A stretch of DNA of 64,000 bases from Doryteuthis pealeii (Eukaryota > Mollusca > Cephalopoda > Myopsida > Loliginidae). Within the stretch, counting starts at the first letter, position 1. Each line of letters begins with the position of its first letter. The notes under the pieces were generated by a model that was not told the origin of the DNA, did not search any database, and saw only the letters and a list, made by a program, of their open reading frames with translations. The stretch covers positions 69,922,345-69,986,344 of the forward strand of contig CM042152.1 of the NCBI GenBank assembly GCA_023376005.1, read 5' to 3'. Shown here piece after piece: positions 11,386-21,755 of this stretch. The translations under genes and the position numbers were made by a program.

Positions 11386-12026
11386 TCTTATTATAATGGA
11401 GATTGTGGGTTTGTCTGTCTGTAACCGAAACTATATTACTATACAAGTCACAATTCCCTTTGTTATTTACATCACATTCTCCATGATCTTATTTTTTATT
11501 TAAACCTCAATTATTAATAAAATTGTTTTACATCATTAAGACTGTTGACCATATCTACATACAAATAACATGCAGTTGTATTTATATATACAACAAAATA
11601 GCGGTTTACAGTGTGAACGGGAAGGCTAATTTGCATATTGATCTTAAAAATTTGATTTTAATAAATATATGCTTATTATTATTGATTTCTAATTGTTTGG
11701 TTTTATCTTATTGAATATGAGCAAAAATCTCAGGGATAAATCTTAAAAGAAATCCATTAACAAAAAAAAATAACTGTAATTTATTCTTTACTTCCTATTT
11801 TAACTAAATAGTTAAATTAGGAAAATTGACCAATGAAAGACGGGAGTAATGGAAAATGATGGAAGAGTTAGTTTCAAAGTTGTTCTATTTTTCAATCATA
11901 CCCCCTCTGTTCCAAATCTTTTTATCTGCATTCTTATTCAGTTTCATTAGCCTTTCTAATTTAATATGATATTTTATTATATTAACACTTAAATACTTGC
12001 ACCCGGAGGGTGCATATATTTGCTAG
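11386..12026 (+). mobile_element. Helitron family A, nested (right copy)
   Basis: Best-preserved example: A|TCTTATTATAATGGAG at 11386, hairpin TGCACCC-GGA-GGGTGCA at 11998-12014, CTAG at 12023-12026, next base T. Length 641 bp, no coding capacity. The 5' region has a (GTCT)-like tract followed by a CATCAC motif shared with all short family-A copies in the window. Confidence 0.88.
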
Positions 12027-12310
12027 TATATATAAAGGGCAGTTGTGTGTATGTATGTCCGAGGGTAATCTATACATATATAAAGGGCAGTTGTGTGTAT
12101 GTCTGTCTGGGCGGGGTAATCTATACATATATATAAAGGGCAGTTGTGTGTATGTCTGTCTGCGGTAATCTATACATATATATAAGGGCAGTTGTGTGTA
12201 TGTCTGTCGGGGGTAATCTATACATATATATAAAGGGCAGTTGTGTGTATGTCTGTCTGGGCGGGTAATCTATACATATATAAAGGGCAGTTGTGTGTAT
12301 ATGTATGGCC
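12027..12310 (+). repeat. Array of 6 Helitron-B 5' ends
   Basis: Six near-identical units, each containing TATATAAAGGGCAGTTGTG followed by TATGTCTGTC-type sequence and ending in GGTA|ATCTATACA. The first is the remainder of the unit that Helitron A entered. Confidence 0.8.
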
Positions 12311-12674
12311 AGAGGAAACTTCGAAAATAAAACAATTACTGACAAAGTAAATATATATACACATCAAATATCACCAGGGCTTGGTTTTTGAGAAAAAATA
12401 ATCGAGATTTGATTTATATTTGTGAAGATAATTAAAAAATAAAAGTTAAATGATAGCAGCATGCATTTTTATTTTTCATTTAATATTTTAGATAGTAGAC
12501 ATTAACATTTCTTTTCAGAGTAACTGGATCAATGCAAGGTCTATTTTTTTTTTACATACAGATTTAAATGGGGAATCCTACGAGGATTCAACTCACGATT
12601 CAGTAATAATGGAACTGTGGGACTAACTTTAAAAATCCCCCTCTACCCAGGCGACGCTGGGTAGCCACTACTAA

Positions 12675-12825
12675 TTTTATTATAATGGAGATTGTCTGTC
12701 TGTCTGTCTGTCACCAAAACTACATCACCACCAACGTCGCAATTCCTTTAGTTATTTACATTATATTCTCAATGGTTACTGAATAAACTTAATTTAATCT
12801 TAGCATCTTATCTTATTTATCAACA
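12675..12825 (+). mobile_element. Helitron A 5' fragment (right copy)
   Basis: Directly follows the CTAA end of Helitron B. It has the family-A start and a four-fold GTCT repeat, and is truncated at the SINE that begins near 12825. Confidence 0.62.
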
Positions 12826-13095
12826 ATGTCGCGTGATGTAATGGCTAGAGTCATGGGAAATGGACTCGACAACCCCAGTTCAAATCCTAGAAAAGGCTGT
12901 CTTCATTTGACATAGTGCTAATACCCTTGGGAAAGGTATGCATTCACCTGCTCTCCTTCCAGCTATGGGTAAATAACAGGGCTGATTGGATTTTTTTAAA
13001 CCTTGGTTAGGCAACCAGTCTAGGAGAAGGAAATGAATTCTGAATTCAAACCTGTTAAACTCCGCCCAAAAAACAGACAGGGTTGGCGAGACACC
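12825..13095 (+). mobile_element. tRNA-derived SINE-1 (right copy)
   Basis: Counterpart of 3862-4120. The B box is better preserved (AGTTCAAATCC), with the same central domain and a 3' part reading GAATTCAAACCTGTTAAACT. Confidence 0.82.
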
Positions 13096-13130
13096 TAATG
13101 CATAGGAGGTAAGCAACTCAATAATGAGAT

Positions 13131-13266
13131 AAACAAGACTGGAGAGTGGCGACATCTTCGTCGTCATGAACAACCAAATGTAGATGGGAATCTCCCCTGC
13201 AATGTGTGTTACCGCATCTGCAAGTCCAGAATTGGACTAATGAGCCACCGTAGGATTCACAAATGA
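13131..13266 (+). pseudogene. LINE ORF2 C-terminal zinc-finger fragment (right copy)
   Basis: Same remnant as 4131-4268: CNVC followed by SRIGLMSHRRIHK and a stop at 13264-13266, then an ATC-rich tail and an AAAG microsatellite. It is a dead fragment with no upstream reverse transcriptase. Confidence 0.65.
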
Positions 13267-13541
13267 AGATATGGAGTGATGTCATCATCGTCTGTGATGG
13301 ACTTCAAAAAGAAAGAAAGAAAGAAATATATATATATATATTATTTTTATTGTTTTCTTTTTCAGAGTTGCACACTCACACAAACACACACATATGTATA
13401 TACACACAAACCCATATAATAAACATTATAAGATAATCAACCATTCGACAAAGGTGTGTTAATGTTCTGCGTTTGTGCTGAGTGAAAGGTGCTGATATAT
13501 ATTTCTTTGTTGATTTTTTATCTATATAATATACATACATA

Positions 13542-13771
13542 CAAGGTGTATCAAAAAAGTATCAATGATTTTTTTGTACTTTTTGACACACCTTGTATTC
13601 TGAAAATGTAATGTTCCATTCATTCTTCATTTCTATCTTGGTAAATACAGCTTTAAAATCTGTACTTTTTGACACACCTTGTATTCTGAAAAAAAATTAA
13701 CGTTACATTTATTGTTCATTCCTATCTTGGTAAATACAGCTTCAATCTCGATACTTTTTTGACACACCTTG
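13542..13771. mobile_element. Mariner-like MITE with TA target duplication
   Basis: CAAGGTGTATCAAAAAAGTAT at the left mirrors ATACTTTTTTGACACACCTTG at the right, flanked by TA on both sides (13540-13541, 13772-13773). Two further copies of the right terminus lie inside, about 80 bp apart, so the element has tandem right ends. 230 bp, no transposase. Confidence 0.75.
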
Positions 13772-13821
13772 TATATATATATATATATATTTCATTGTTT
13801 TTTTTGTTTGTTTTTTTCCAG

Positions 13822-13901
13822 AGTTGACAATGGTCAAATAACTTTTCGAATTGATCCTGACGTTGACGGAGTAACTGCTTCAACTGTGGCCAAGCAATTT
13901 G
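13822..13901 (+). CDS. Candidate internal coding exon, 80 nt
   Basis: A long T/C tract ending TTCCAG precedes the block and GTAAGT follows it, so both splice sites look good. Only one frame is open through it; it encodes VDNGQITFRIDPDVDG then VTASTVAKQF and a split Gly codon (entry phase 2, exit phase 1). The composition is protein-like, unlike the surrounding low-complexity ORFs. I do not recognise the family and found no neighbouring exon. The left copy is broken at 5428-5500. It could be a real gene exon in a repeat-filled intron or a captured fragment. Confidence 0.42.
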
Positions 13902-14243
13902 GTAAGTTCTTTCTGAAATTCTCTGTTTCCAGATATTTCCAGATTTGCCAGAGAATTATTTTCTTGGTCCTCAAAAAAAACATTATATCTGTCAAAGAGA
14001 CAAGAGGAAATACAATTCTTATTTCAGTCGTGCTTGACATACGTTAAAAAAATGTTTCCAAAGGTTTATCAAGTGATATATGATTGCCATTTTATGCTGA
14101 TTTGAAAAATATCGTTCATTGTGTTTGGTCAGGTCTGGTTTTTAATATGTACATGAATACTTCAAAACTAGTTGTACATAATAATAACACTTATTCAAAA
14201 GCCTGTGGACTTTATTTATCATAGCTATAATATTGTTCTATGC

Positions 14244-14379
14244 ATAGATAAAAGGGTATGAAAACACACAATGTTTTTAAAATGAATATATTTTTTTATA
14301 TCATTTTCATTGCTAATATTGATAATAAAAAATATATTCATTTTAACAACTTTGTGTGTTTTCATACCCTTTTATCTAT
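14244..14379. repeat. Fold-back MITE-like repeat, ~60-bp arms
   Basis: ATAGATAAAAGGGTATGAAA at the left and its reverse complement at the right end enclose further complementary sequence (AATGAATATATTT / AATATATTCATTTT). A related diverged copy is at about 48940-49030. Confidence 0.7.
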
Positions 14380-14661
14380 ATATATATATATATATACAGT
14401 CAGATTCATTTCCTTACTCTTAACTCATATAATACTGTTCTGTATATTTTAATTAAATATTGTATCTTAAAAATTCGATCTGATTTTAAAAAAATAAGTA
14501 TGATTTTTGGATTCAGTGTAAAAAACTGCCTTAAAATCAGATATATATTCATCCTTGAAAAGATCGCAGGCCAGTGTTATTAATTCTATTTAGTTTTTTG
14601 TTCTCACTCTTTTTTTCCTTTCTCCTTTTCTTTCAATTTTCCTCTCCATTCCTATTCTCCC

Positions 14662-15262
14662 TTTTCAGCCCTGTTGGCCAGGGCATTAGAATACACCAAC
14701 TGCACCTCTGCAGAGGGGTAAGACTCCTCTAATGGGGTCACCAATTGCCTGTAGGTAGCGACCCATGATGCTTAAGGATGAAACCCAGGTGGCTGAACAG
14801 TCCATGACATGCAATACGTCACTTTGGCCCTTATTTGAGCTAGATGGGTGGTCGGAGAGGCCCCCTCCAATCAATTGGCTGGTCACATCAAACCCTAGCA
14901 CCTATATGATTATCCTGGCCCTATTGCTGTTATGGCAAGCCCCCAACCCTTTTATCATATGGGTGCTAGAAGGCGGTGGCTGAGGGTCTTCATGTCCTGG
15001 GTATGACGTTAAACTCTATCTGATGGTGAGATTCCAGTTCTGGAGGTCTGGGGAATGTGGAGCACCCTTTCATCACCGTTGCTCCCAGGTCCACTCCAAT
15101 CCAGGGTGTTAGTACCTGTTAGGGTCCAATCTATGGATTAAATAGAAAATTTATTTACAACAAAAATTGAGTTTAAAAAATTTTCTTCCAAACTATCATT
15201 ACAAATCTTTCAAGACTTTGCCGGCATTAAATGACCCACTATGGTTGATATGCCGTAAAACA
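14662..15262 (+). repeat. Family F dispersed repeat, near full length
   Basis: Starts CCCTGTTGGCC, contains CTGCACCTCTGCAGAGGGG and CCTATATGATT, and ends with the tail motif GGCATTAAATGACCCAC ... GATATGCCGTAAAAC. Other copies: 17015-17388, 19313-19660, 40565-41152, 58188-58348, 63593-63898. No ORF is conserved. The shared tail suggests a SINE or LINE 3' end mobilised by the same LINE as the 5S-SINE. Confidence 0.75.
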
Positions 15263-15264
15263 GA

Positions 15265-15880
15265 ACAAAACAAACTATGGCAGTAAGCTCAAACTTTTAC
15301 CCCCTTTTTAGATACCAGATGCAGGTAAATCTGTATTTATCAACCAAAAACCCTTAGCAATTTCTTCAGCCTGCTTGCAACCTTACTTTAAGTATTTGAT
15401 ACAAATATTTCAAAAAAAGTTCTAAATGAATTTTTAAAAGATTTCATTAAATGGTTAGTCATCGGCTATGGAAGAAGTGATTACATTTTTCTTGCACAGA
15501 TCTTTGCCCTGCAGATGTAGTTTAATGTCCACAACTAGATAATTTAAAGATTTCTTAATGGATTTATATGAAATTTGGTGGAAGGCTGGGCATCTTTTTA
15601 AATTGATCCAGCAAATAGCTTTAATAATAATGGCAGAGGTATTTTCTATCTAAGCGCCATTTTTGGGTTCTTTAGGTCATATTCATTAAGTGGATAATGT
15701 GTCACAAAACAATATAATCAAAACATTTCACAAATGGTGGCGCCAAAGGTATCTTTGACCCTGATTCCTGGGAATTCTTGCTATGCCCCACTGTAATATA
15801 ATTACATTTCTTGTAAATGCACGAATCCATCATTAATCACATAGCTCAAGAATTATACAATGAAAATTTCTTATCAATAA
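15265..15880. other. No recognisable feature
   Basis: Mixed-composition DNA without ORF, clear repeat or microsatellite. A short motif around 15830-15890 (ATTAATCACATAGCTCAA and TTCTTATCAATAAGTATGT) recurs near 17390 and 17700. Confidence 0.4.
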
Positions 15881-15889
15881 GTATGTCAC

Positions 15890-16897
15890 AAATGCAGTTG
15901 TGCGTATGTATGTCCGAAGGTAATCTATACATATATAAAGGGCAGTTGTGTGTATGGATGTCCGAAGGTAATCTATACATATATAAAGGGCAGTTGTGTG
16001 TATGTGTATGTCTGGAGGAAACTTCTAAAATAAAACAATTAACGACAAAGTCAATATATATATATATACATTAGATATAACCAGGGCTTGGTTTTTGAGC
16101 AAAAATAATAAAGATTTGATTTATATTAGTGAAGATAATTAGTGTTGTATACTGGCATCAAATTCTATATGTTATATAGCGGCTTTTTTGCTACTCTCAA
16201 TCGTGTACATTAGTACTTGGGCTTTCGCTGTACCCAAAGCAATGTATGTTAGTAGTCAGCTACTGGACTTCAATAACAACAGATATGCGTATACAAAAGA
16301 GGACTCTTCTTTATTTTCTTCGGTGTGTGGGTGGTGAAGGCACGGAGCTTACAATGAGTGCACGAGGGGTGGTTGCTGACGAGAGACGTGAAGTGTCCTT
16401 TCCGCTGCTGGCTGGAGTCTGATCCTGTTGGCTTGACCCTCTGGCTTTTTGTATTGACAACACGCCTACACATTTTTATCTTTTTGATCTGATAACGGAC
16501 CTTTGTTATATATCTCTTTATCTTCACCCTGCTTCCTTGACTGGAAACTATCTGTTCTGCTTTCTCTTTCTTTTTAAATATATATTTTTATCTTTCTCTT
16601 TGTCCTTCAGCCGGAAGTTCCATTTTCCGAGCGAGGACAATACAACAATTAGAAAATGAAATTTAACTGATAACAACATGGATTTTTTTTTGCATCTAAT
16701 ATTTTAAATAGTAGACATTAACGTTTCTTTGTAGTGGCTTTTGAGTGGCTGGATCAATGCAAGGTCTTTTTATACATAGGGATTTTAATTGGTCATTCGA
16801 CAAGAATCCAACTCACGATTCAGTAATGATAGATCTGCAGGACTAACTTTTAAAAAATCCCCCCTCTACCCAGGTGACGCCGAGTAGCCGCTTCTAG
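15890..16897 (+). mobile_element. Helitron family B, third copy, split by a solo LTR
   Basis: Three 5'-end units (about 15893-16013) are followed by the family body, then the terminal hairpin near 16866-16886 and CTAG at 16894-16897 followed by T. A 505-bp LTR occupies 16143-16647. The left edge is truncated inside the first unit. Confidence 0.78.
16143..16647. mobile_element. Solo LTR, family 2, perfect 5-bp target duplication
   Basis: Starts TGTTGTAT and ends ATACAACA (perfect 8-bp inverted termini), flanked by ATTAG at 16138-16142 and 16648-16652. Comparison with the other two Helitron-B copies shows the uninterrupted sequence. 505 bp with no internal retroelement genes. An 85-codon open frame inside is not credible as a gene. 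A 5-bp duplication suits Ty3/Gypsy, BEL/Pao or Ty1/Copia alike. Confidence 0.88.
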
Positions 16898-17014
16898 TAC
16901 AAATATAAATCTATAACAATAAGATGTTATTGGTTTAGAAATTGTGTAGGTGAGAAACTATCAGTAACCAAGTGCTGTTGACTTCCTCAAACATTATAGT
17001 GAAAATTTCTCCGC

Positions 17015-17388
17015 CCTGTCAGCTGGGGTGTTAGAATGCACCAACTGCACCTCTGCAGAGGGGTAAGACTCCCCCAATGGGGCCACCTGTTGGCCGTGGG
17101 TGGTGACCTGTGATGCTTAAGGATAGAACCCAGGTGGATGAGCAGTTCATGACTTGCAATATTCCACTTTGGCCCTATCTTGGCTAGACGGGCGGTCGGA
17201 GAGGCCCCCTCCGATCAGTCGGCTGGTCACGTCAAGCCCTAGCACCTATATGATTGCCCCAACCTTATTGCCCTTATGGCAAGCCCCAATCCCTTTTTAT
17301 CATATGGGTGCTAGAAGGCGGTGGCTGAGGGTCTACATGTCCTGGGAATGACGTTAAACTCTATCTGATGGTGAGGTTCCAGTTCATG
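17015..17388 (+). repeat. Family F dispersed repeat, tail missing
   Basis: From CCCTGTCAGCTGG to TGACGTTAAACTC; the 3' portion and tail are absent. Confidence 0.75.
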
Positions 17389-17439
17389 AAAATTTCTCAT
17401 CAATAAGTATGTGCCTTCATTAATCACATAGCTCAAACA

Positions 17440-17690
17440 TTATATGTATTATTTGGATTATTCGGACTATTGTCCTCATCTTTATTGTTATCTGTACAAC
17501 GTTTCAGCCAATGGGCCCTCTGGACTTCTTCAGGTATTTCTTGTTAGACTCAGGGGCCTTCTCAAACTTGGGAACCTTCTTGTCGTAATCGAGAGCCATC
17601 ACAGAATTTTGAGAACAATAAAGATGAGGACAATAGTCTGATTAATCAAAATAATACAAATTATCAAGCCTCATCTCAAAAATTCATAAC
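17440..17690. repeat. Module G, with a reversed partial copy
   Basis: ATTCGGACTATTGTCCTCAT, then GTTATCTGTACAACGTTTC and CTTCTTCAGGTATTTCTTG; from 17608 the first part recurs inverted. Also at 20675, 24325 and 55795. Reversed, the core reads CTGAAGAAGG...CCGAAAC, hammerhead-like, but I find no stem I. Confidence 0.6.
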
Positions 17691-18111
17691 TCAAACATTA
17701 TACAGGGAAAATTTCTTATCAATAAGTTAGGCAGAGCAATAAGTATGTGCCCAATAATGAAAAAAGTTATTTATTTTTCAACCTAATTTACTATCTATAT
17801 ATTAATACATTAGTACCTACCTACATGTGTCACATCCTGTTGTCACCTCAGATGGATAATGGACCCTTCCATTAAAGAAAACAACACAGTTTTTGGTTTT
17901 TACTGATTAAATGATATAATTCAATAATTAAAAATCAGTTGATTTGTGGAATTCTTCACAGTAAGTAAGAAAAGCATATAGACACGCCATGTTTAAATAT
18001 CACAGGCAAAATTTAAGCTAAATGGTTCTTTTCTTTTCTTTTTTTTAATTTTCTTAATTTAGTGCTAATTGTAAAAAAAAAATCTTAATTTTTTGGAAAA
18101 CTAAAAAAATA

Positions 18112-18570
18112 ATGAAAATGTTTCAAACCATAAATGGCAAGGCTCTGATATTAACAGACCGGTTTTACCTCAGTAACAATATCTCATCTACAGAAAACAA
18201 TGTCAACACATGCTTAGGTAAAACATGTACTGCTATTGACAGATTATTAACACTATGTAAATCTGATCTGTCTGATAAAATAAAACAGAGATTCTTCCAA
18301 ACTGTAGTCATGTCAGTACTATTGTATGGTTGCACCACTTGGACTTTAACGAAATGCCCAGAGAAAAAGCTAGATGGGAACTACACAAGAATGCAGCATG
18401 CTGTTTTGAATAAATCCTGGAAGCAGCATTTCACACAACCCTAAAAAAAAAAAACCCAGCTGTATAGCCACTTAAATCCTATCACACAAACCATCCAAGT
18501 AAGACAAACAAGAATTGCTGGATAAGTAACGACAAACTTCTGTGGACACCTACACATGGACACACTTGCT
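18112..18570 (+). pseudogene. RTE-like LINE reverse-transcriptase C-terminal remnant
   Basis: Translates to FQTINGKALILTDRFY, NNISSTENNVNTCLGK, SVLLYGCTTWTLTK and LDGNYTRMQHAVLNKSW. This is the conserved region downstream of the RT catalytic core in RTE-like LINE proteins, preserved in one frame to 18441. It continues after a short A-run as QLYSHLNPITQTIQV and TPTHGHT. The N-terminal endonuclease and catalytic RT are absent. Confidence 0.8.
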
Positions 18571-18589
18571 ACAATCATTTAATACAAAA

Positions 18590-19030
18590 AAGGTACAAAC
18601 CATTATTCTTTTAGAGGAAAATGAAGAACCAATAACATGAAATTAAAAGGTACAAACCATTATTCTTTTAGAGGAAAATAAAGTACCAACAACATGAAAT
18701 TAAAAGGTACAAACCACTATTCTTTTAGAGGAAAATGAAGTACCAACAACATGAAATTAAAAGGTACAAACCACTATTCTTTTAGAGGAAAATGAAGTAC
18801 CAACAACATGAAATTAAAAGGTACAAACCACTATTCTTTTAGAGGAAAAAAGTACCACAACATGAAATTAAAAGTACAAACCACTATTCTTTAGAGGAAA
18901 ATGAAGTACCAACAACATGAAATTAAAAGGTACAAACCACTATTCTTTTAGAGGAAAATGAAGTACCAACAACATGAAATAAAAGGTTAGAGGGAAATGA
19001 AGTACAACAACATGAAATGAAAAGTAATTA
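18590..19030. repeat. 57-bp minisatellite, ~7.5 units
   Basis: Unit starts AAGGTACAAACCACTATTC and continues with TTTTAGAGGAAAATGAAG and ACAACATGAAATT. Units are highly similar; the last is truncated. It lies inside the RTE-like remnant cluster. Confidence 0.85.
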
Positions 19031-19149
19031 AAATAGACTCTATTGAGAGAGATTACGCAGGATAGGACTTATACACTTACCAAAGGATTCCATAACACAG
19101 GACTTTCTTTAAGCCCTTTTCAACTGGCCAAGGATGGCATTTAAAAATT

Positions 19150-19300
19150 TTACATGTTCTCCTATGGACTTTTACACAGTACTATTGTATGGTTGCACCC
19201 TACAAAACAGCAGCTGTACAGCCACTTACCTCCCATCATACAAACCATCCAAGATGAACAAGACATGCTAGACACTGCTGGAGAAGTAAGGATGAACTCA
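19150..19300 (+). pseudogene. RTE-like LINE fragment, second copy
   Basis: Short stretch reading LYGCT then KQQLYSHLPPIIQTIQ and DTAGEVRMN; it overlaps the C-terminal section of the copy at 18112. Frame broken. Confidence 0.65.
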
Positions 19301-19312
19301 AAAATGATGTAT

Positions 19313-19660
19313 GATTGTCCCAACCCTATTGCTCTTATGGCAAAACCCTTTTTATCATATATATGCTAGATGATGGTGTTTGAGCATCTTCATCTCCTCG
19401 GAATGATGTTAAACTCAATCTGATGGTGAGGTTCCAGTTCTGGAGGTCTGGGGAAAGTGGAGCACCTCTTCATCACCAATGCTCGCAGGTCAACCCTGAC
19501 CCGGAGTGGTAGTACCTGTTAGGGTCTCATCTATAGGTTAAATAGATAAATGTGTTTATAAAAAGAAATTGAGTATCCCTCAAGAATTAATTCATTTCAA
19601 AACTTGTTGGCATTAAATGACCCACCGAGGTTGACATGCCATAAAACAAAACAAAACAAA
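19313..19660 (+). repeat. Family F, 3' half
   Basis: Begins at the TGTCCCAACCCTATTG point and ends with the full tail motif and (AAAAC)n. It immediately follows an RTE-like remnant. Confidence 0.7.
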
Positions 19661-19679
19661 CAAGCAAAAAACATTAGTG

Positions 19680-19855
19680 AAGTTCTCCAGTAGACTCCTA
19701 CACATGGACACACCTGTGTTAGCCGACCAGTAATAATGTTCATTCATCAGCTGTGTGCGAATACTTGATGCTGTTCAGAGAACTTACCAAAAGAGATCGC
19801 CAATAGGGACAGATGGTGAGAGAGAGCGAAGGGAAGCCCTGCTGCTGTTGATGAT
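19680..19855 (+). pseudogene. RTE-like LINE extreme C-terminus
   Basis: Frame reads TPTHGHTCVSRP, FIHQLCANT, ENLPKEIANRDRW, ERAKGSPAA with internal stops. It ends in TTGATGATGAT, the simple-repeat tail typical of RTE elements. Confidence 0.65.
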
Positions 19856-20149
19856 GATAAATATGGAAGGAAGTCAGGGGCATGTCCTGCTTAATGAGCA
19901 AAGTTTAAGAGGATTATGGGAAAATAAAAGAGGAAAATTACAAGAACAGATTGTATCCAAGGGAAGTCTTAGGGGCTTTTGCCAGTCAGATGGGGAGTAA
20001 AGGTGAGGAGAGTGGGTGTAATAATCTTGAAACAACAGGGAAACAGAAGATGATCTTTTGGTTTCCAGATGGAATGGTAATATCTCTGATTGGTAAAAAT
20101 CATGATAAAAAAGGTATCACTATTATGAAGGAGAGAAAGGAAAATGACA

Positions 20150-20620
20150 AACAATTGAAAGAAAAAAGAAGCAAAGAAGGAAAATAAGAAAGAAAAAAAG
20201 AAGAAAAAAGATTGTAATGAAACATTGAAAAAAAGGAAAGAAGGGAAAAAAGAAAGAACAAAAGAAGAAAAAAGATTGTAAAAAACAATTGAAAAAGAAG
20301 GAAAAAGAAGGAAAATAGAAAAAAGAAATAAGAGATTGTAATAAACAATTGAATAAAAGGAAAGAAGGGGAAAAAGAAGGAAGAAAGAAAGAACAAAAGA
20401 AGAATAAAGATTGGAAAAAACAATTGGAAAAAAAGAAGGAAAATAGTAGAAAAAAAGGAAGAAGAAAAAAGATTCTAATAAACAATTAAAAAAAAAAGGA
20501 AAGAAGGAAAAAAAGAATGAAAAAGAAAGAAAAAAGATTGTAATAAACAATTGAAAAAGAGAAAGGAAAAAGAAGGAAAAAAGGAAAGGAAAAAAAAAAG
20601 GAAGAAAAAAAAGATCTACA
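20150..20620. repeat. Purine-rich minisatellite, ~65-75 bp unit
   Basis: AAAGAAGG runs alternate with AGATTGTAATAAACAATTG about seven times. One strand is nearly all purine, which could favour triplex or slipped structures. Phe/Ser-rich minus-strand ORFs over it are spurious. Confidence 0.85.
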
Positions 20621-20674
20621 AACAACAATATGTATAAAGAAAAAAACAATTTCTCTGAATTTTTTAAAATGATG

Positions 20675-20800
20675 TTGTTTTATTTGGATTATTTGGATTA
20701 TTCGGACTATTGTCCTCATTGTTATTGCTATCTGTACAACGTTTCGCCAATGTGCCCTCTGGCCTTCTTCAAGTATTTCTTGTCGAACTCAGGAACCTTA
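20675..20800 (+). repeat. Module G
   Basis: GGATTATTCGGACTATTGTC to TTTCTTGTCGAACTCAGG; stands directly before SINE-3. Confidence 0.65.
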
Positions 20801-20804
20801 CAAT

Positions 20805-21005
20805 TAGACACATGGTATAGGGGATATAGGCGTTGTGTTAATACAGTTCTAAGTCACAGTTATCTCTAGGCTGCAGGTTCAATCCTGGTCAAGGGTCACA
20901 GTAACATAGAATAATAATTAACACAGCTTAACACTTGTACCGAGTCATGGTTAGTGGAATGAGAACAGTATACCCCCATGGATTGAATAAAGGGCGTAGG
21001 CTCCT
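20805..21005 (+). mobile_element. tRNA-derived SINE-3 (diverged)
   Basis: B box GGTTCAATCC is clear and the A box decayed. The body has AACACAGCTTAACAC and a TACCCCCATGG motif shared with 24458-24690 and 55962-56175. Confidence 0.7.
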
Positions 21006-21024
21006 GATTACAACAAGAAGGTTT

Positions 21025-21172
21025 CGGAGTTCAAGAACCTACACAGATCAGCTCTGTGTGGATTCTGGATGCTGCACAGAGGATCTCCCAGGGGTGATGA
21101 CCGATAGGGACGGTTGGTGAGAGATTGTCATGGATATCCATGCTGCTAGAGCGACTTGATGATGATGATATA
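21025..21172 (+). pseudogene. RTE-like LINE extreme C-terminus
   Basis: Reads SSRTYTDQLCVDSGC then TEDLPGVMTDRDGW, homologous to 19680-19855, and ends with ACTTGATGATGATGATA. Confidence 0.65.
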
Positions 21173-21300
21173 AAGACTTTTGTTTATTTTGTTTCTTTAT
21201 TGTTAAACCATGTTAATATAACAGTCACACACACAATTTCTACATTAGCATTTAATATCACTTTTGTTTATTTAATATCACTTTATATCATTTATATATA

Positions 21301-21533
21301 CTAGCAAAAAAAAAACCCTCTCCTTCATCTAAAGATAAATAAGTATCAAATTTTCCTGAAAATTTGACACTTAATTTTTCATAGAATTTTGATATCTTTA
21401 TGTAGTAATGATGCTGACTATAAATTAAATACTCATTGATAAACTTAGTTAATTCCTGAAATGATTGTGATTTAAGCAGTGACTTAGTTTTGGTTACAGA
21501 CAAATAGAGACCGAATCTCTATTATTAATAAGA
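21301..21533 (-). mobile_element. Short family-A Helitron derivative, 233 bp
   Basis: Minus strand: A|TCTTATTAATAATAGAGATT at the 5' end and CTAG|T at 21301-21304. The terminal hairpin has decayed. A partial relative follows at 21537-21755. Confidence 0.75.
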
Positions 21534-21536
21534 TAT

Positions 21537-21755
21537 TTTAAACCTAAATTCATCTAAAGGTGAATAAGTATCAAAATTTTCATGAAAATTTGACACTTAA
21601 TTGATTTTTCATAGAATTTTGATATTTTTATGTAGTAATGATACTGACTATAAATTAAATACTCATTGATATACTTACTTAATTCCTGAAATGACTATAA
21701 CGTAAGCAGTGACATAGTTTTGGTTACAGATAAATGATGGCTGAATCTCTATTAT
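21537..21755 (-). mobile_element. Truncated tandem copy of the short Helitron
   Basis: Closely related to 21301-21533 (same CATTGAT and GTAAGCAGTGAC segments) but without the CTAG end. Confidence 0.65.

Larger units (their letters stand above)
11378..12674 (+). mobile_element. Helitron family B, right copy, interrupted by Helitron A
   Basis: Starts at T11378 after A. It carries Helitron A at 11386-12026, six tandem 5'-end units, an AT-rich body, and the terminal hairpin CTACCCA/TGGGTAG at 12643-12664 followed ten bases later by CTAA (12671-12674) and T. The related 3' ends at 16894-16897 and, reversed, at 56488-56491 end CTAG. Non-autonomous. Confidence 0.8.
9296..14890. repeat. Right copy of the ~6-kb duplicated segment
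   Basis: Colinear with 1-6400 and in better condition: homopolymers and reading frames that are broken in the left copy are intact here. Homology ends exactly where the left copy meets the N run. The sequence then continues without a break through the rest of the 14.7-kb dispersed repeat, so the right-hand limit of the duplication is set by the gap and not by a biological breakpoint. Confidence 0.9.

Noticed and set aside
17440..17690. Module G as a further hammerhead
   Set aside because: CTGAAGA and GAAA cores and a stem II are present, but I find no complementary stem I.
19969..20719. 226-codon Phe/Ser-rich minus-strand ORF
   Set aside because: Follows the purine/pyrimidine strand bias of a minisatellite.
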